A stretch of 33,076 bases of DNA from Bacteroidota bacterium (GCA_947447375.1 CANFJB010000017.1:1-33076), one strand, 5' to 3'; shown: positions 1 through 7,670, counted from the first letter of the stretch. Numbers and translations: made by a program. The notes: generated from the letters alone by a model not told the origin.

Positions 1-184
1 CACCTTTAAAAAGTGCTTGAACCGCCCGAGTTGTTCCGCAAGACGGACAAGCATAACCGGTCGCATTTTTAATCATGCAAACAGATATTTGTCCGTTTTC
101 AGAATAATTGTTAGTAAATATTAAATAGAGATATCCTGAAAAACAAGCTATTAATACAATTAGATATAACTTGTTTTTAGTCAT
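1..184 (-). CDS. DUF2752 family membrane protein (3' part outside window)
   Basis: Partial gene; the start ATG is at 184-182 and the reading frame runs off the left edge after about 61 codons. The visible N-terminus has a short basic start, one hydrophobic segment (about residues 5-26), then Cys-rich residues ending in TGYACPSCGTTRA, which is the signature of DUF2752 (CPxCGxTRA). The family is small, membrane-embedded and of unknown function. It starts 2 bp after the stop of the TM2-domain gene upstream, so the two are almost certainly one transcript; DUF2752 and TM2 genes are often paired in Flavobacteriia. The family call is firm from the motif, and no function can be given. Confidence 0.85.
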   Translation of the reverse strand, partial: MTKNKLYLIVLIACFSGYLYLIFTNNYSENGQISVCMIKNATGYACPSCGTTRAVQALFKG

Positions 185-186
185 TT

Positions 187-525
187 TTAGTATAATGCGT
201 TTTGGAAAATTTGCATATTTTTCTCACGAGCCGCACTCATAATTGTAAACCAATCTACAATCGCCCAAATTCCAAAACCACCACAAGTTAGTAGTTTTAA
301 AACTCCCATTCCGGTGTCTCCAAGTAAGAATCTGTCAATTCCTAACTGTCCTGCAGTTAAAGAAATAATCATCATTGTATCCGGATTTTTAAATTGCATT
401 TCTAAAACTAATGGCCATTTTTCATCATCTAATGAATTTAATTTTTCTCTAACGGCTGATAAATGATAGCTTTCAAAATACTTGGCATTGCTGATCATAA
501 ATAAGTCTACTTTGTGTGATTCCAT
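187..525 (-). CDS. TM2 domain-containing protein
   Basis: A 112-residue protein. The N-terminal half (residues 1-50) is hydrophilic and helical. The C-terminal half holds two membrane segments (about 51-69 and 77-97) joined by a turn containing GIDRFLLGDTGMG, the hallmark of the TM2 domain. After the second helix come a tryptophan-rich IWAIVDW stretch and a short polar tail. TM2 proteins are inner-membrane proteins without a defined biochemical role. The gene lies 43 bp after the 2-hydroxyacid dehydrogenase stop and 2 bp before the DUF2752 gene, so it is probably the first or second gene of a minus-strand unit. The family assignment is secure. Confidence 0.9.
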   Translation of the reverse strand: MESHKVDLFMISNAKYFESYHLSAVREKLNSLDDEKWPLVLEMQFKNPDTMMIISLTAGQLGIDRFLLGDTGMGVLKLLTCGGFGIWAIVDWFTIMSAAREKNMQIFQNALY

Positions 526-568
526 AGTTTTAATTTTATTTTAGTTATAAGATTGCTAATATATTAAT

Positions 569-1927
569 TTATAAGAACACTTTATCAATTGGCTCCCAAA
601 GTTCTATTTTATTTTCTTCTGGGTCTAAAATCCAAGCGAATTTTCCATAACTGTAGGTTTCCATTTCACCAACAATTGTTACGCCTTCTTTTTTTAAATC
701 GGCAATTAACTTTTCAAGATTGTGAACCCTAAAGTTTTGCATGAATTCCTTTTTGCTTGGATCAAAATACTTTGTATCTTCTTGAAATGGAGACCATTGA
801 GTAATACAATCATTTCCATTTCCATCTTTCCAAACAAAACTACAACCATAATCATTAGTATCAAAACCTAAATGATTAGCATACCAATTTATCAATTCTT
901 TCGAATTTTTTGACCTAAAAAAGAAGCCGCCAATTCCAGTTACCCGTTGGTATTTTTCCTCTTGAATTTGAGGTTCTATATATACCGATTTGATTTTGTC
1001 AACAATAACTTGCGCTAATTTTTCATGACTTTCAAAGGTCCATCCCGCAATATGTGGCGTTAAAATAACATTTTTTGCTTGAAGCAAATAGTTAAATGCC
1101 GCAGGTTTTTCTGAGTCTAAAAACAAGTTTTCGAATGATAATTTTTCATATTCCAAAACGTCCAAAGCTGCTCCTAGAACTTTCCCCGATTGCAATCCGT
1201 GCACTAAATCATCTGTTACCACTGAATTTCCCCTAGCCGTATTGATAAACCAAAATGGTTTTGCACAAGAGTTGATAAACGAAGAATTGATCATTTTATC
1301 GGTGGAGGAATTCCAAGGCGTGTGCAAACTTATTACATCCGATTTTTCTTGTAATTCTGCTAAAGAAACAGGTTTTGCATTAGCATCGCCCACATTTTCA
1401 AGAATGTCATAAAAAAGAACTTCTACATCAAAACCGCGAAGTTTCTTTGCAAAAGATTTCCCCATGTTTCCATAACCAATAATCCCAACTGTTTTTCCAT
1501 CCAATTCATGACCGCGATTTTCTTCCCGATTCCAACGACCGTTTTTAATTTCTAAATCGGCCTGGTTGAGGTTGTTAAAAAGTGACAATAACATTCCAAG
1601 CGCATGCTCACCAACAGCGTTTTTATTTCCTTCAGGAGCAGCAATTAAGGTAATATTTTTTGAAATCGCATAGTCACAATCGATGCTTTCCAAACCAGCA
1701 CCAACTCTAGCTATGAATTTTAAATTGGTAGCCTTATCAATAAAAGTTTGGTCAATTTTAAATCTGCTTCGAATTACAATTCCATGATAATCCTGAATTT
1801 TCTCTTCAATTTCTTCCTTCGATGAAGTAAAATCTTCGTGATTAGTAAACCCTAATTCCTGCAATTGTCCCCACAAAATAGGATGATTGCTATCGATATG
1901 CAGTATTTTAATATTTGAAAAAGACAT
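569..1927 (-). CDS. D-2-hydroxyacid dehydrogenase fused to a C-terminal VOC domain
   Basis: A 452-residue two-domain protein. Residues 1-320 form a D-isomer 2-hydroxyacid dehydrogenase of the phosphoglycerate/erythronate dehydrogenase type. It has the Rossmann motif GYGNMG at 151-156, an Asp at 174 that favours NAD(H), and the catalytic Arg232 (NTARG), Glu261 and His292 (TPHIAGW). Such enzymes interconvert 2-keto and D-2-hydroxy acids and are usually 310-330 residues. Here the frame continues without a stop through a short charged linker (about 316-328) into a complete vicinal-oxygen-chelate domain (329-448) ending in NKIELWEP. The first VOC strand has GGFFF where glyoxalase I has a metal ligand, so this domain probably does not have classical glyoxalase activity. 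The gene is divergent from the YqhD-like reductase. The dehydrogenase call is firm; the natural substrate is unknown. Confidence 0.9.
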   Translation of the reverse strand: MSFSNIKILHIDSNHPILWGQLQELGFTNHEDFTSSKEEIEEKIQDYHGIVIRSRFKIDQTFIDKATNLKFIARVGAGLESIDCDYAISKNITLIAAPEGNKNAVGEHALGMLLSLFNNLNQADLEIKNGRWNREENRGHELDGKTVGIIGYGNMGKSFAKKLRGFDVEVLFYDILENVGDANAKPVSLAELQEKSDVISLHTPWNSSTDKMINSSFINSCAKPFWFINTARGNSVVTDDLVHGLQSGKVLGAALDVLEYEKLSFENLFLDSEKPAAFNYLLQAKNVILTPHIAGWTFESHEKLAQVIVDKIKSVYIEPQIQEEKYQRVTGIGGFFFRSKNSKELINWYANHLGFDTNDYGCSFVWKDGNGNDCITQWSPFQEDTKYFDPSKKEFMQNFRVHNLEKLIADLKKEGVTIVGEMETYSYGKFAWILDPEENKIELWEPIDKVFL

Positions 1928-1965
1928 AGCTTTATTTTTGAGTGTTAAAGATACTTTTTTTTACG

Positions 1966-1991
1966 GAATTTTAATTCCTGAATTTTAATTC
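1966..1991. repeat. Two tandem copies of a 12-bp partly dyad sequence
   Basis: The 12-mer gaattttaattc occurs at 1966-1977 and again at 1980-1991 (period 14 bp). Each copy contains the dyad GAATT-N2-AATTC. The pair sits in the 139-bp divergent promoter region between the dehydrogenase-VOC gene and the YqhD-like gene, so an operator is possible. In DNA this A+T-rich chance is a real alternative. Confidence 0.4.
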
Positions 1992-2042
1992 GATTAAATA
2001 AATCTTTAACATAAATTTTCAAGTGTATCACTCATCTTAGTT

Positions 2043-2050
2043 TAAATTTG
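2043..2050 (+). promoter_or_regulatory. Candidate -7 box (TAAATTTG) for the YqhD-like gene
   Basis: TAAATTTG matches the Bacteroidota -7 consensus TAnnTTTG and ends 16 bp before the ATG at 2067, so the leader would be very short. No convincing TTG/TTTG -33 box is seen at the usual distance. Confidence 0.4.
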
Positions 2051-2066
2051 TATAAAAAATTAGACC

Positions 2067-3230
2067 ATGCAAAACTTTGAATTATACAACCCTACCAATT
2101 TAGTTTTTGGAAAAGGGCAAATCGAAAAATTAGGATCATTAGTTCCTAAAAATTCCAAAATATTATTGGCTTATGGCGGCGGGAGCATTTATAAAAATGG
2201 CGTTTACGACCAAGTTAAATCTGCTTTAAGCGGTTTTGAAATTGTTGAATTTGGAGGAATCGAACCCAATCCCCATTTTGAAACTTTAATTAAAGCAATT
2301 GAAGTTGTAAAAGAAAAAAACATCGATTTTATTTTAGCTGTTGGAGGCGGATCGGTAATTGATGGCGTAAAATTCATTTCAGGCGCCACTCATTACGATG
2401 GCGATCCTATGGAAATCCTAAAAAAGAGAATCTTGATAAAAGAAGGCTCAAAAGTAATTCCGTTTGGAACCGTTTTAACCTTGCCAGCAACTGGAAGCGA
2501 AATGAATTCCGGGTCGGTTGTAACCATCAATGCAACCCAAGAAAAGTTGGCTTTTGGAGGCAGCGCCTTGTTCCCAAAATTCTCAATTTGCGACCCAACT
2601 GTAATCACCTCATTGCCAGAAAGACAAATCCAAAACGGAATTATCGATGCGTTTACACACGTTATGGAACAGTATTTAACCTATCCGCATGAGGGTTATT
2701 TACAAGACAGAATTGCAGAAGGAATTTTACAAACGCTAATTGAAATTGGCCCTAAAGTGGTTCAAAATCCTTCAGATTATGCCTTGGCTTCCAACTATAT
2801 GTGGTGTTGCACGATGGCACTAAACGGATTGATTCAAAAAGGAGTTCCTTCCGATTGGGCCACACACATGATTGGCCATGAATTGACCGCTTTATACCAT
2901 ATTGATCACGCGCGAACTTTAGCAATTATTGCTCCAAATTTGTACAAAGTGATGTTCGAAACCAAGAAACAAAAATTAGCACAATACGGAAAAAGAATAT
3001 TTGGTTTAACCGGTTCAGATGATGAAATTGCAGCAAAAGCCATCGATAAAACAACCGATTTTTTTCATACTATGGGCATGAAAACCAAATTGTCAGAATG
3101 CACAGACAACTACAATTCAACTGCCGATTTCATTGCAAATCGTTTTCAAGAACGAGGATGGGTAGGTTTAGGTGAAAAACAAAATATCACCATTGAAAAA
3201 GTCCGTAAAATTGTGGAAATGAGTTGTTAA
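2067..3230 (+). CDS. yqhD: Iron-containing (YqhD-like) NADPH-dependent alcohol/aldehyde dehydrogenase
   Basis: A 387-residue group III metal-dependent alcohol dehydrogenase, the same length as E. coli YqhD. The N-terminal cofactor domain has YGGGS at 36-40 and GGGSVIDGVK at 93-102; the helical C-terminal domain supplies the metal site. Asp194, His198 (DAFTH), His267 (THMIGH) and His281 (IDHAR) fall at the positions of the four YqhD metal ligands. YqhD reduces short-chain and lipid-peroxidation-derived aldehydes with NADPH and contributes to tolerance of reactive aldehydes. The protein has no signal peptide and is cytosolic. The gene is monocistronic, with a -7 box just upstream and a strong terminator just downstream. 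The family is certain; the exact physiological substrate is inferred. Confidence 0.9.
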   Translation: MQNFELYNPTNLVFGKGQIEKLGSLVPKNSKILLAYGGGSIYKNGVYDQVKSALSGFEIVEFGGIEPNPHFETLIKAIEVVKEKNIDFILAVGGGSVIDGVKFISGATHYDGDPMEILKKRILIKEGSKVIPFGTVLTLPATGSEMNSGSVVTINATQEKLAFGGSALFPKFSICDPTVITSLPERQIQNGIIDAFTHVMEQYLTYPHEGYLQDRIAEGILQTLIEIGPKVVQNPSDYALASNYMWCCTMALNGLIQKGVPSDWATHMIGHELTALYHIDHARTLAIIAPNLYKVMFETKKQKLAQYGKRIFGLTGSDDEIAAKAIDKTTDFFHTMGMKTKLSECTDNYNSTADFIANRFQERGWVGLGEKQNITIEKVRKIVEMSC

Positions 3231-3247
3231 TATATATTTATACCAAT

Positions 3248-3288
3248 AAAAAAGGCGTTCTTAATTTACATTTAGAACGCCTTTTTAT
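3248..3288 (+). terminator. Intrinsic terminator after the YqhD-like gene
   Basis: An 11-bp perfect stem, aaaggcgttct at 3251-3261 pairing with agaacgccttt at 3274-3284, has a 12-nt A+T-rich loop and is followed by a T-rich tail. It begins about 20 bp after the stop codon. The A-rich left flank means it could also act on the other strand. Confidence 0.9.
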
Positions 3289-3455
3289 TTAAAAAAACAA
3301 CCAATAATTTTAACTAATTTCAACAATATGAATCAACTGCACATTTGATTTATAACTTAATAACGCAAAATACTACTCGCTATTGTATTGAAAATCATAA
3401 TTATACGTTAAATTATTTTTATAGTGATTGATATAGAAATTGCGTTAAATCATAT
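3289..3455. other. Gene-free spacer between terminator and gpsA promoter
   Basis: The full gap between the YqhD-like gene and gpsA is 361 bp. Its left end is the terminator and its right end is the gpsA promoter and leader element. The 167 bp between them are A+T-rich, and I see no convincing ORF, RNA or repeat in them. Confidence 0.6.
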
Positions 3456-3489
3456 TTTGACTATATTTAATCAAATTTCAGTACTTTTG
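3456..3489 (+). promoter_or_regulatory. Candidate gpsA promoter (TTTG ... TACTTTTG)
   Basis: A -33-like TTTG at 3456-3459 is followed after 22 bp by a perfect -7 box TACTTTTG at 3482-3489. The predicted transcript start near 3495 places the structured leader element (3503-3578) inside the gpsA 5' untranslated region. The spacing is at the long end of what is described for Bacteroidota. Confidence 0.5.
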
Positions 3490-3502
3490 GAGCATAATTT
3501 TT

Positions 3503-3580
3503 AGAAGCTATTCCCGCCATTCGCTATATCTGTTTTGTCGAACCCCGCCAAAACAGGATGCCGCTACTGTCGGGGCTAAA
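3503..3580. ncRNA. Structured extragenic element in the gpsA leader
   Basis: A GC-richer island in A+T-rich DNA that can fold. An outer stem pairs AGC (3506-3508) with GCT (3575-3577) and CCCG (3513-3516) with CGGG (3571-3574), with a 4-nt bulge. An inner hairpin pairs ctgttttg (3530-3537) with caaaacag (3549-3556) around an 11-nt loop. The conserved-looking blocks ATTCCCGCCATTCGC and GGATGCCGCTACTGTCGGGG resemble, from memory, a repeated element that is common in Flavobacterium genomes and possibly the Rfam Flavo-1 family; I could not check this. It ends 11 bp before the gpsA ATG. The functional strand is unclear, since it could be a gpsA leader RNA or a mobile repeat. Confidence 0.5.
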
Positions 3581-3591
3581 AAAAATAAAAA

Positions 3592-4587
3592 ATGACAGAT
3601 CAACCAAAATTTGCAGTAATAGGAGGAGGAAGCTGGGCAACCGCAATAGCAAAAATGCTGTGCGCAAACTTGCCAGAAATAGCTTGGTACATGAGAAATG
3701 AAGATGCAATTGAACATATAAAAACGCATTTTCACAACCCAAACTATTTAAGTTCCGTAGAATTTCACATTGAAAAATTACGATTAACAAGCGATATAAA
3801 TGAAGCCGTTGCTTATGCCGATTATATTATTTTTGCAATTCCTTCCGCTTTTTTAAATAACGAATTAAAAAATTTAACCGAAAGCTTAGAGAACAAAATA
3901 ATATTTTCAGCTATTAAAGGGATTGTTCCTGAATCAAGCTTAATTGTAGGCGAACATTTCAATAAAACCTTCGATATTCCATTTGATAATATTGGCGTAA
4001 TTACAGGGCCTTGTCACGCAGAGGAAGTTGCCCTTGAGCGATTATCCTATTTAACAATTGCTTGTGGCGATTCTAAGAAAGCCAAAGTAGTTGCTAAATA
4101 TCTAAGTAGCGATTATATCAAAACTAAAATCAGTGATGATATTATTGGAACTGAATATGCAGCGATGCTAAAAAATATTTATGCAATTGCCGCTGGAATG
4201 GCACATGGTTTAGGTTATGGCGATAATTTCCAATCGGTTTTAATGAGTAATGGGATTCGCGAAATGAAGAAATTTATTCGTAAAGTCCACAAAATGAAAC
4301 GAAACATTAATGATTCTGCTTATTTAGGAGATTTATTAGTAACAGGATATTCGGTATTTTCTAGAAACAGAATGTTCGGAAATATGATTGGGAAGGGCTA
4401 TACCGTAAAATCAGCAATGATGGAAATGAGTATGGTTTCTGAAGGGTACTATGCAACAAAAAGTGCTTGGCAATTGAACCAATCTTACAGAGCTAAAACC
4501 CCAATTATTGATGCTGTTTACGACATTTTATACGAAGGGAAAGATGCTAAAAAAGTCTTCAAAAAGCTAACAGAAAAATTAGATTAA
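3592..4587 (+). CDS. gpsA: NAD(P)H-dependent glycerol-3-phosphate dehydrogenase
   Basis: A 331-residue cytosolic enzyme that reduces dihydroxyacetone phosphate to sn-glycerol 3-phosphate, the backbone for phospholipids. It has the N-terminal nucleotide-binding loop GGGSWAT (11-17), the conserved Lys109 in SAIKG, the family signature TGPCHAEE (138-145), and the catalytic Lys194 in AAMLKNIYA. SRNRMFG (257-263) and the Glu284 region also match the family. The length is normal. The gene is preceded by a candidate promoter and an unusual structured leader. Its stop lies 1 bp from the stop of the convergent oxidoreductase. The call is very secure. Confidence 0.97.
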   Translation: MTDQPKFAVIGGGSWATAIAKMLCANLPEIAWYMRNEDAIEHIKTHFHNPNYLSSVEFHIEKLRLTSDINEAVAYADYIIFAIPSAFLNNELKNLTESLENKIIFSAIKGIVPESSLIVGEHFNKTFDIPFDNIGVITGPCHAEEVALERLSYLTIACGDSKKAKVVAKYLSSDYIKTKISDDIIGTEYAAMLKNIYAIAAGMAHGLGYGDNFQSVLMSNGIREMKKFIRKVHKMKRNINDSAYLGDLLVTGYSVFSRNRMFGNMIGKGYTVKSAMMEMSMVSEGYYATKSAWQLNQSYRAKTPIIDAVYDILYEGKDAKKVFKKLTEKLD

Positions 4588-4588
4588 A

Positions 4589-5569
4589 TTACGGTAGTAA
4601 AATTCGATCCATAATCCAGTTGGCATGAACAGCCGATTCTCCAAGTGATGGATGCGTACTTTCTCCAAATAAATGTTCCTTCATTTTTTGAACATGATAC
4701 AATTGTACGTTTTCAGGATGTGCGATAAACATTTCTGTTTTCCCTTTTTCGGTTTCTAAAACAATATTATTTTCCTCAAATAATGAAAAAGTAATTTTGC
4801 CTTTACTTCCATAAATAGTAACAGTATCCTCTAGAAATTCACATCCGAAATTCCAACTTCCAGAACCTGTTATTCCAGATTCATGAAGCCAATTTGCAGT
4901 TATGGCATCTTTTGAAGAATATAATTTTTGTTGGTTCAAACTAATTCCTGAAGCGACTGCTACTTTGCCGAATAAATACACAAAAAAATCCAACCCATGA
5001 CTAGCCAAATCATCAAAATAACCTCCAGGTGCTATTGCCGAATCGGTTCTCCAGTTGTATTCTTTAGAAAGATCTAGCGAGGAAGGAGGGCGGAAGTAAT
5101 TCCAATTTATATGACGGATTTCACCAATTTCTTTATTGTCAACCCAGCTTTTAATATTTTCAAATCTTGGAAGTGCACGTCGATAATAAGCTACAAAAAG
5201 GGGAATATTTTTAGATAAAAATGCTTCATGAATCGCCAAACTGTCTTCATAATTTGGAGCTAATGGTTTTTCAATGCAACATGGTTTTCCAGCCAAAGCC
5301 ACTTTTAATCCGTAAAATTTATGGGAATCGGGGGGAGTTGCAATATAAACAGCATCCACTTCTGGATCATTTATCAGATCATCGGCGTTGGAATAATATT
5401 TTTTTATACCGTGTCGTTTGGCATAATCTGCTGCTTTTTCTTTGTCTCTGCGCATCACAGCAACGATTTCAAAACCTACTGTTTTTTGATAGGCAGGTCC
5501 GCTTTTCAATTCGGTTACATTTCCACAACCTATTATTCCCCAACGTATTTTTTTTGGATTTGGATTCAT
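4589..5569 (-). CDS. Gfo/Idh/MocA family oxidoreductase
   Basis: A 326-residue NAD(P)-dependent dehydrogenase. The Rossmann loop GIIGCGNVTE is at 11-20 and the family EKP signature (IEKPLAPN) at 99-106, with Lys101 as the usual catalytic or cofactor-contacting lysine. The C-terminal half carries the SHGLDFFVYLFG helix (190-201) seen in substrate-binding domains of this family. Members act on sugars, inositols, biliverdin-like compounds and trans-dihydrodiols, so the substrate cannot be named. There is no signal peptide. Its ATG directly follows the stop of the upstream 135-residue gene (zero gap), which suggests translational coupling. Confidence 0.9.
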   Translation of the reverse strand: MNPNPKKIRWGIIGCGNVTELKSGPAYQKTVGFEIVAVMRRDKEKAADYAKRHGIKKYYSNADDLINDPEVDAVYIATPPDSHKFYGLKVALAGKPCCIEKPLAPNYEDSLAIHEAFLSKNIPLFVAYYRRALPRFENIKSWVDNKEIGEIRHINWNYFRPPSSLDLSKEYNWRTDSAIAPGGYFDDLASHGLDFFVYLFGKVAVASGISLNQQKLYSSKDAITANWLHESGITGSGSWNFGCEFLEDTVTIYGSKGKITFSLFEENNIVLETEKGKTEMFIAHPENVQLYHVQKMKEHLFGESTHPSLGESAVHANWIMDRILLP

Positions 5570-5977
5570 TTACCTTACAATTACGCCATCTACAAATAAA
5601 ATAGGCACTTCTTCTACATTATTTTCTGAAATGGAATTGGCGTTGAAGGTAAATTTTTTATCGTAAAGGGTATTTCCAATGAAAAATGTAACCATAAATT
5701 CGTTATTGAGGGTGGTTACACTTTTTTCTAGCATTTCGACTTTAACTACTGAAACTGCAGGAATTTCTACAAATGCGTGACGCAATAATGAGGTTTTTTT
5801 CATTTCACCATCAATAGTTCCAAAGGCTTTTGAAACCACCATAACACTATCAAGGTTAAAGTCGCTGTCGTTTACTAAATAAATAAACCACACTTTTTCC
5901 ATAAAATCGTCGCTCCATTCTTGTACGGCTGCAACAAATACATTTTCTACTTCGGGAATTGTAATGTCTTTTTTCAT
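5570..5977 (-). CDS. Conserved hypothetical protein (135 aa)
   Basis: I recognise no named domain. The protein is soluble and acidic, without signal peptide or membrane segment, and has alternating hydrophobic beta-rich stretches (VWFIYLVN, FVEIPAVSVVKVEML, EVPILFVDGVIV). The coding status is well supported: it fills the space between pheS and the Gfo/Idh/MocA gene, and its stop abuts the next start. From the sequence it looks like a small beta-sandwich protein. The co-transcription with an oxidoreductase gives no clear function. Confidence 0.75.
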   Translation of the reverse strand: MKKDITIPEVENVFVAAVQEWSDDFMEKVWFIYLVNDSDFNLDSVMVVSKAFGTIDGEMKKTSLLRHAFVEIPAVSVVKVEMLEKSVTTLNNEFMVTFFIGNTLYDKKFTFNANSISENNVEEVPILFVDGVIVR

Positions 5978-6003
5978 TGGGAGATGAGAGAGGATAGACT
6001 AAG

Positions 6004-6046
6004 AGATAATAGACTTTAATGTCTTTCATCTATCCGTCTATTATCT
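6004..6046 (-). repeat. Inverted repeat between pheS and the downstream gene
   Basis: The 11-bp arms agataatagac (6004-6014) and gtctattatct (6036-6046) are perfectly complementary across a 21-nt loop. The hairpin lies between the pheS stop and the next minus-strand gene. There is no U-run after it, so it is more likely an mRNA-processing or attenuating hairpin, or a relic repeat, than an efficient terminator. Confidence 0.5.
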
Positions 6047-6055
6047 ATTTTCTTT

Positions 6056-7075
6056 TTATATACTTGATTTAAATTGCTCCAAGAAACGAACGTCATTTTC
6101 GTAGAACATTCTGATATCGCCAATTTGGTACAGCAACATTGCGATTCTTTCTACTCCCATTCCAAAAGCAAAACCATTGTATTCATTGGTGTCGATTCCA
6201 CAATTTTTTAGAACATTTGGATCTACCATTCCGCAACCTCCAATTTCTAACCAACCCGTTCCTTTTGTAATTCGGTAATCGGTTTCAGTTTTCAAGCCCC
6301 AATAAATATCAATTTCGGCACTTGGTTCTGTAAATGGAAAATAAGACGGGCGCAAACGGATCTTAGATTTTCCGAACATTTCTTTGGTAAAATACAATAG
6401 CGTTTGTTTTAAATCGGCAAACGAAACGTCTTTGTCAATATACAAACCTTCCACTTGGTGAAAAATACAGTGGGAACGCGATGAAACGGCTTCATTTCTA
6501 AAAACTCTACCTGGAGAAATCGTTCTAATTGGCGGTTTGTTGTTTTCCATGTAACGAACTTGCACTGATGAGGTGTGTGTTCGCAATAAAATATCGGGAT
6601 TGGTTTGAATAAAAAAAGTGTCTTGCATGTCACGAGCCGGATGGTATTCTGGCAAGTTTAATGCGGTAAAATTATGCCAATCGTCTTCAATTTCTGGCCC
6701 CTCAGAAACGTTGAAACCAATGGTAGAAAAGATATCGATAATTTGGTTTTTCACTATTGAAATAGGGTGACGAGAGCCAATAACTAAAGGTTCAGCAGGA
6801 CGAGTTAAATCGCCATAAACACCTTTAATTTCAACTTTACTTTCTAATGCTTCTTGAATTGATTTTATCTTTTCTTCGGCGGTAGTTTTAAGCAAATTGA
6901 TTACTTGACCAAACTCTTTTTTTTGATCGTTTGGCACCAATTTAAATTCGGCAAAAAAGTCGTTTAAAAGCCCTTTTTTACCTAAGAATTTGATGCGAAA
7001 AGCTTCTAATTCAGCTGCGTCTTGGGTTTGAAAAGCTTGTGCTTCGCCAATATATTCTTTGATCTTATCTGTCAT
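6056..7075 (-). CDS. pheS: Phenylalanine--tRNA ligase alpha subunit
   Basis: A 339-residue class II aminoacyl-tRNA synthetase subunit. With PheT it charges tRNA-Phe in the cytosol. The N-terminal tRNA-binding coiled coil (about 1-85) is followed by the family-typical DLTRPA-like linker (89-94). The catalytic core has motif 1 around 102-131 (HPISI...SEGPEIE), motif 2 [14 protein letters not shown] at 189-202 with the ATP-binding Arg193, and motif 3 [14 protein letters not shown] at 301-314. The length is normal. pheT is not adjacent in this window, which is common in Bacteroidota. A candidate -7 box lies 22 bp upstream of the ATG. Confidence 0.98.
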   Translation of the reverse strand: MTDKIKEYIGEAQAFQTQDAAELEAFRIKFLGKKGLLNDFFAEFKLVPNDQKKEFGQVINLLKTTAEEKIKSIQEALESKVEIKGVYGDLTRPAEPLVIGSRHPISIVKNQIIDIFSTIGFNVSEGPEIEDDWHNFTALNLPEYHPARDMQDTFFIQTNPDILLRTHTSSVQVRYMENNKPPIRTISPGRVFRNEAVSSRSHCIFHQVEGLYIDKDVSFADLKQTLLYFTKEMFGKSKIRLRPSYFPFTEPSAEIDIYWGLKTETDYRITKGTGWLEIGGCGMVDPNVLKNCGIDTNEYNGFAFGMGVERIAMLLYQIGDIRMFYENDVRFLEQFKSSI

Positions 7076-7096
7076 TTCCGTTCAATAGTTGAAGTG

Positions 7097-7104
7097 CAAA
7101 TTTA
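7097..7104 (-). promoter_or_regulatory. Candidate pheS -7 box (TAAATTTG on the minus strand)
   Basis: The plus strand reads CAAATTTA, which is TAAATTTG on the coding strand and matches TAnnTTTG, about 20 bp upstream of the pheS ATG. No good -33 box is visible. A run of gtttaag/gtttaaag-like units (about 7119-7144) lies just upstream. Confidence 0.4.
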
Positions 7105-7186
7105 AGAAATTTGTTTCAAGTTTAAGGTTTAAAGTTTAAAGTTTTCGCTTTGAATTTAGAGATTGCGCCGTGCTTACAATTGCAAA

Positions 7187-7543
7187 TCAATCAATAAATT
7201 CTTTTTCTAGAAAATAATTCACAATCGCTTCTTTCATTAAAACAGATTGTTCACCTGCTTTTAGCGGGGGCAATTCTTCTTTTACGGTATAATGTGGCCA
7301 ACCGTCAGCATCTACATAATCAAATTCATAATAACCGTAAGGCTCTAGTAATCGGCAAATTGCGATGTGCATCAGGTTTAACTTCTCGTCTTTCTTATAG
7401 GATTGATGAATTTTTCCCAGCTCTTGAACACCAATTAAATAAATTATGGCATCCAAATCTAAATCTTCCCCTTGTGAAAATTGATCTGAAAGTAGGGACA
7501 CCAAATTTTCCCAGCGCTCTTTGAGTTGTATATCTCTTGACAT
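7187..7543 (-). CDS. Conserved hypothetical protein (118 aa)
   Basis: A small soluble acidic protein, predicted mainly helical, with no signal peptide. It begins MSRDIQLKERWENL and has a Trp/His/Tyr-rich patch near residues 92-106 (EFDYVDADGWPHY). I do not recognise a named domain, although proteins like this look typical of Flavobacteriia. Support for coding comes from the full-length frame with a sensible start, a -7-like box upstream, and its position as a separate unit divergent from cvpA. A plus-strand frame across the same bases (7294-7524) has no supporting features and is a shadow. Confidence 0.75.
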   Translation of the reverse strand: MSRDIQLKERWENLVSLLSDQFSQGEDLDLDAIIYLIGVQELGKIHQSYKKDEKLNLMHIAICRLLEPYGYYEFDYVDADGWPHYTVKEELPPLKAGEQSVLMKEAIVNYFLEKEFID

Positions 7544-7608
7544 TTAAAATTAATTATAAATTGTAAATTATGAATTATTAAACCAAAATCTTTAATCTAA
7601 AAATTCCA

Positions 7609-7616
7609 CAAATATA
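7609..7616 (-). promoter_or_regulatory. Candidate -7 box (TATATTTG, minus strand) for the 118-aa gene
   Basis: The plus-strand CAAATATA reads TATATTTG on the coding strand and lies 66 bp upstream of the ATG at 7543. It is only about 16 bp from the first cvpA -7 box on the other strand, so the two divergent promoters would overlap. Confidence 0.35.
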
Positions 7617-7631
7617 CCAACATAATTCTTT

Positions 7632-7653
7632 TATCTTTGTTCTTTTATCTTTG
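7632..7653 (+). promoter_or_regulatory. Duplicated -7 box upstream of cvpA
   Basis: TATCTTTG occurs at 7632-7639 and again at 7646-7653, inside a 14-bp tandem repeat (ttatctttgttctt twice, then a degenerate third unit). Both match TAnnTTTG. The second ends 17 bp before the cvpA ATG, giving a very short leader; the first gives a normal one. Confidence 0.5.
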
Positions 7654-7670
7654 TTCTTTATTCTTTTTAC

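Noticed and set aside
940..975. Frameshift or lost stop creating the dehydrogenase-VOC fusion artificially
   Set aside because: The linker region reads cleanly in one frame and both domains are complete; an error cannot be excluded without reads, but nothing in the sequence shows one.
2204..2608. Minus-strand frames inside the YqhD-like gene
   Set aside because: They are fully covered by a conserved enzyme on the plus strand and have no domain of their own.
3508..3790. Two minus-strand frames across the gpsA start
   Set aside because: They overlap the well-supported gpsA coding region and its leader element, and their Cys/Phe-rich products resemble nothing.
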